A stretch of 33,491 nt of DNA from an uncultured Clostridia bacterium (lineage in GTDB: Bacteria > Bacillota > Clostridia > Christensenellales > CAG-314): assembly GCA_947630425.1 (NCBI GenBank), contig CANRHN010000017.1:1-33491 (forward strand). The letters run 5' to 3'. Shown here piece after piece: positions 33,415 to 33,491 of the stretch; position 1 is the first letter of the stretch, and every line of letters begins with the position of its first letter. The translations under genes and the position numbers were made by a program. The notes beneath the pieces are model-generated. The model did not search any database. It saw only the letters and a program-made list of their open reading frames with translations, and was not told the origin of the DNA.

Positions 33415-33491
33415 GGTTCTATAATAAATGTTGGGGTGTGAGTAAAAAAAGATAGAGCAAAGACTCTTTTTCAGTGTATAATTGAATTGGA
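33415..33491 (+). mobile_element. Possible left end of an ISL3-type insertion sequence (cut by window edge)
   Basis: The plus strand begins GGTTCTATAATAAATGTTGG and continues with GGTGTGAG. This resembles ISL3-family terminal repeats, which open with GG(C/T)TCT and a later TGGGG. A TATAAT at 33476-33481 could belong to a transposase promoter. The preceding AT-rich 8 bases would be the target duplication. No transposase is inside the window, so the call is tentative. Confidence 0.4.

Noticed and set aside
1-33491. CRISPR arrays, tRNA or rRNA genes, tandem repeats
   Set aside because: None were seen on either strand when reading the window.

Overview
The window reads as chromosome from an anaerobic, spore-forming Firmicute of the class Clostridia. 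The evidence is a complete spoIIIA sporulation operon, Firmicutes-specific gene orders, MEP-pathway isoprenoid genes and strong AGGAGG-type ribosome binding sites. Genus cannot be fixed from the sequence. Apart from one small pocket (29.4-30.0 kb) and the extreme right edge, every supported gene is on the minus strand, so transcription runs from high to low coordinates.

Layout, right to left. (1) 33.4-33.5 kb: a sequence resembling the end of an ISL3-type insertion sequence, then an Rrf2 regulator, cysteine desulfurase and IscU/NifU scaffold operon, closed by a clear terminator. (2) 31.1-30.1 kb: a 40-residue YtxH-like protein, ruvX and a DUF1292 protein. (3) 30.05-29.4 kb: a plus-strand pocket with two tiny membrane-protein ORFs, a headless ORF tail and a branched hairpin. 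It looks like the remains of a mobile element, and its last ORF runs into a host terminator. (4) 29.4-19.2 kb: rpsB-tsf-pyrH-frr, a small unknown gene, uppS-cdsA-dxr-rseP-ispG. At the place where Firmicutes carry polC there is a 545-residue PolC-derived protein with no polymerase and an apparently dead exonuclease domain. (5) 19.2-9.4 kb: rimP-nusA-ylxR-ylxQ-infB-rbfA-nrnA-truB-ribF, an endonuclease IV-like gene and an Xaa-Pro peptidase. (6) 9.4-4.2 kb: efp, then spoIIIAA-AH. (7) 4.15-0.4 kb: Asp23-family gene, nusB-folD-xseA-xseB-ispA. (8) 1-337: a structured non-coding RNA with its own promoter, cut by the left edge. Its position after ispA matches OLE RNA.

The genes cover translation and ribosome assembly (S2, EF-Ts, RRF, IF2, RbfA, RimP, EF-P, TruB), transcription antitermination (NusA, NusB), isoprenoid and envelope lipid synthesis (Dxr, IspG, IspA, UppS, CdsA), Fe-S assembly (which supplies IspG), DNA repair (XseAB, RuvX, Nfo) and the sporulation feeding tube. 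Many neighbours overlap by 1-14 bases, so translational coupling is widespread.

Most notable: the polymerase-less PolC derivative at the polC locus; a FolD that lacks the catalytic lysine; the candidate OLE RNA; an IspA shortened next to its second Asp-rich motif; and the mobile-element debris. All start sites, motifs, promoters and hairpins were read by eye; no database search was run.
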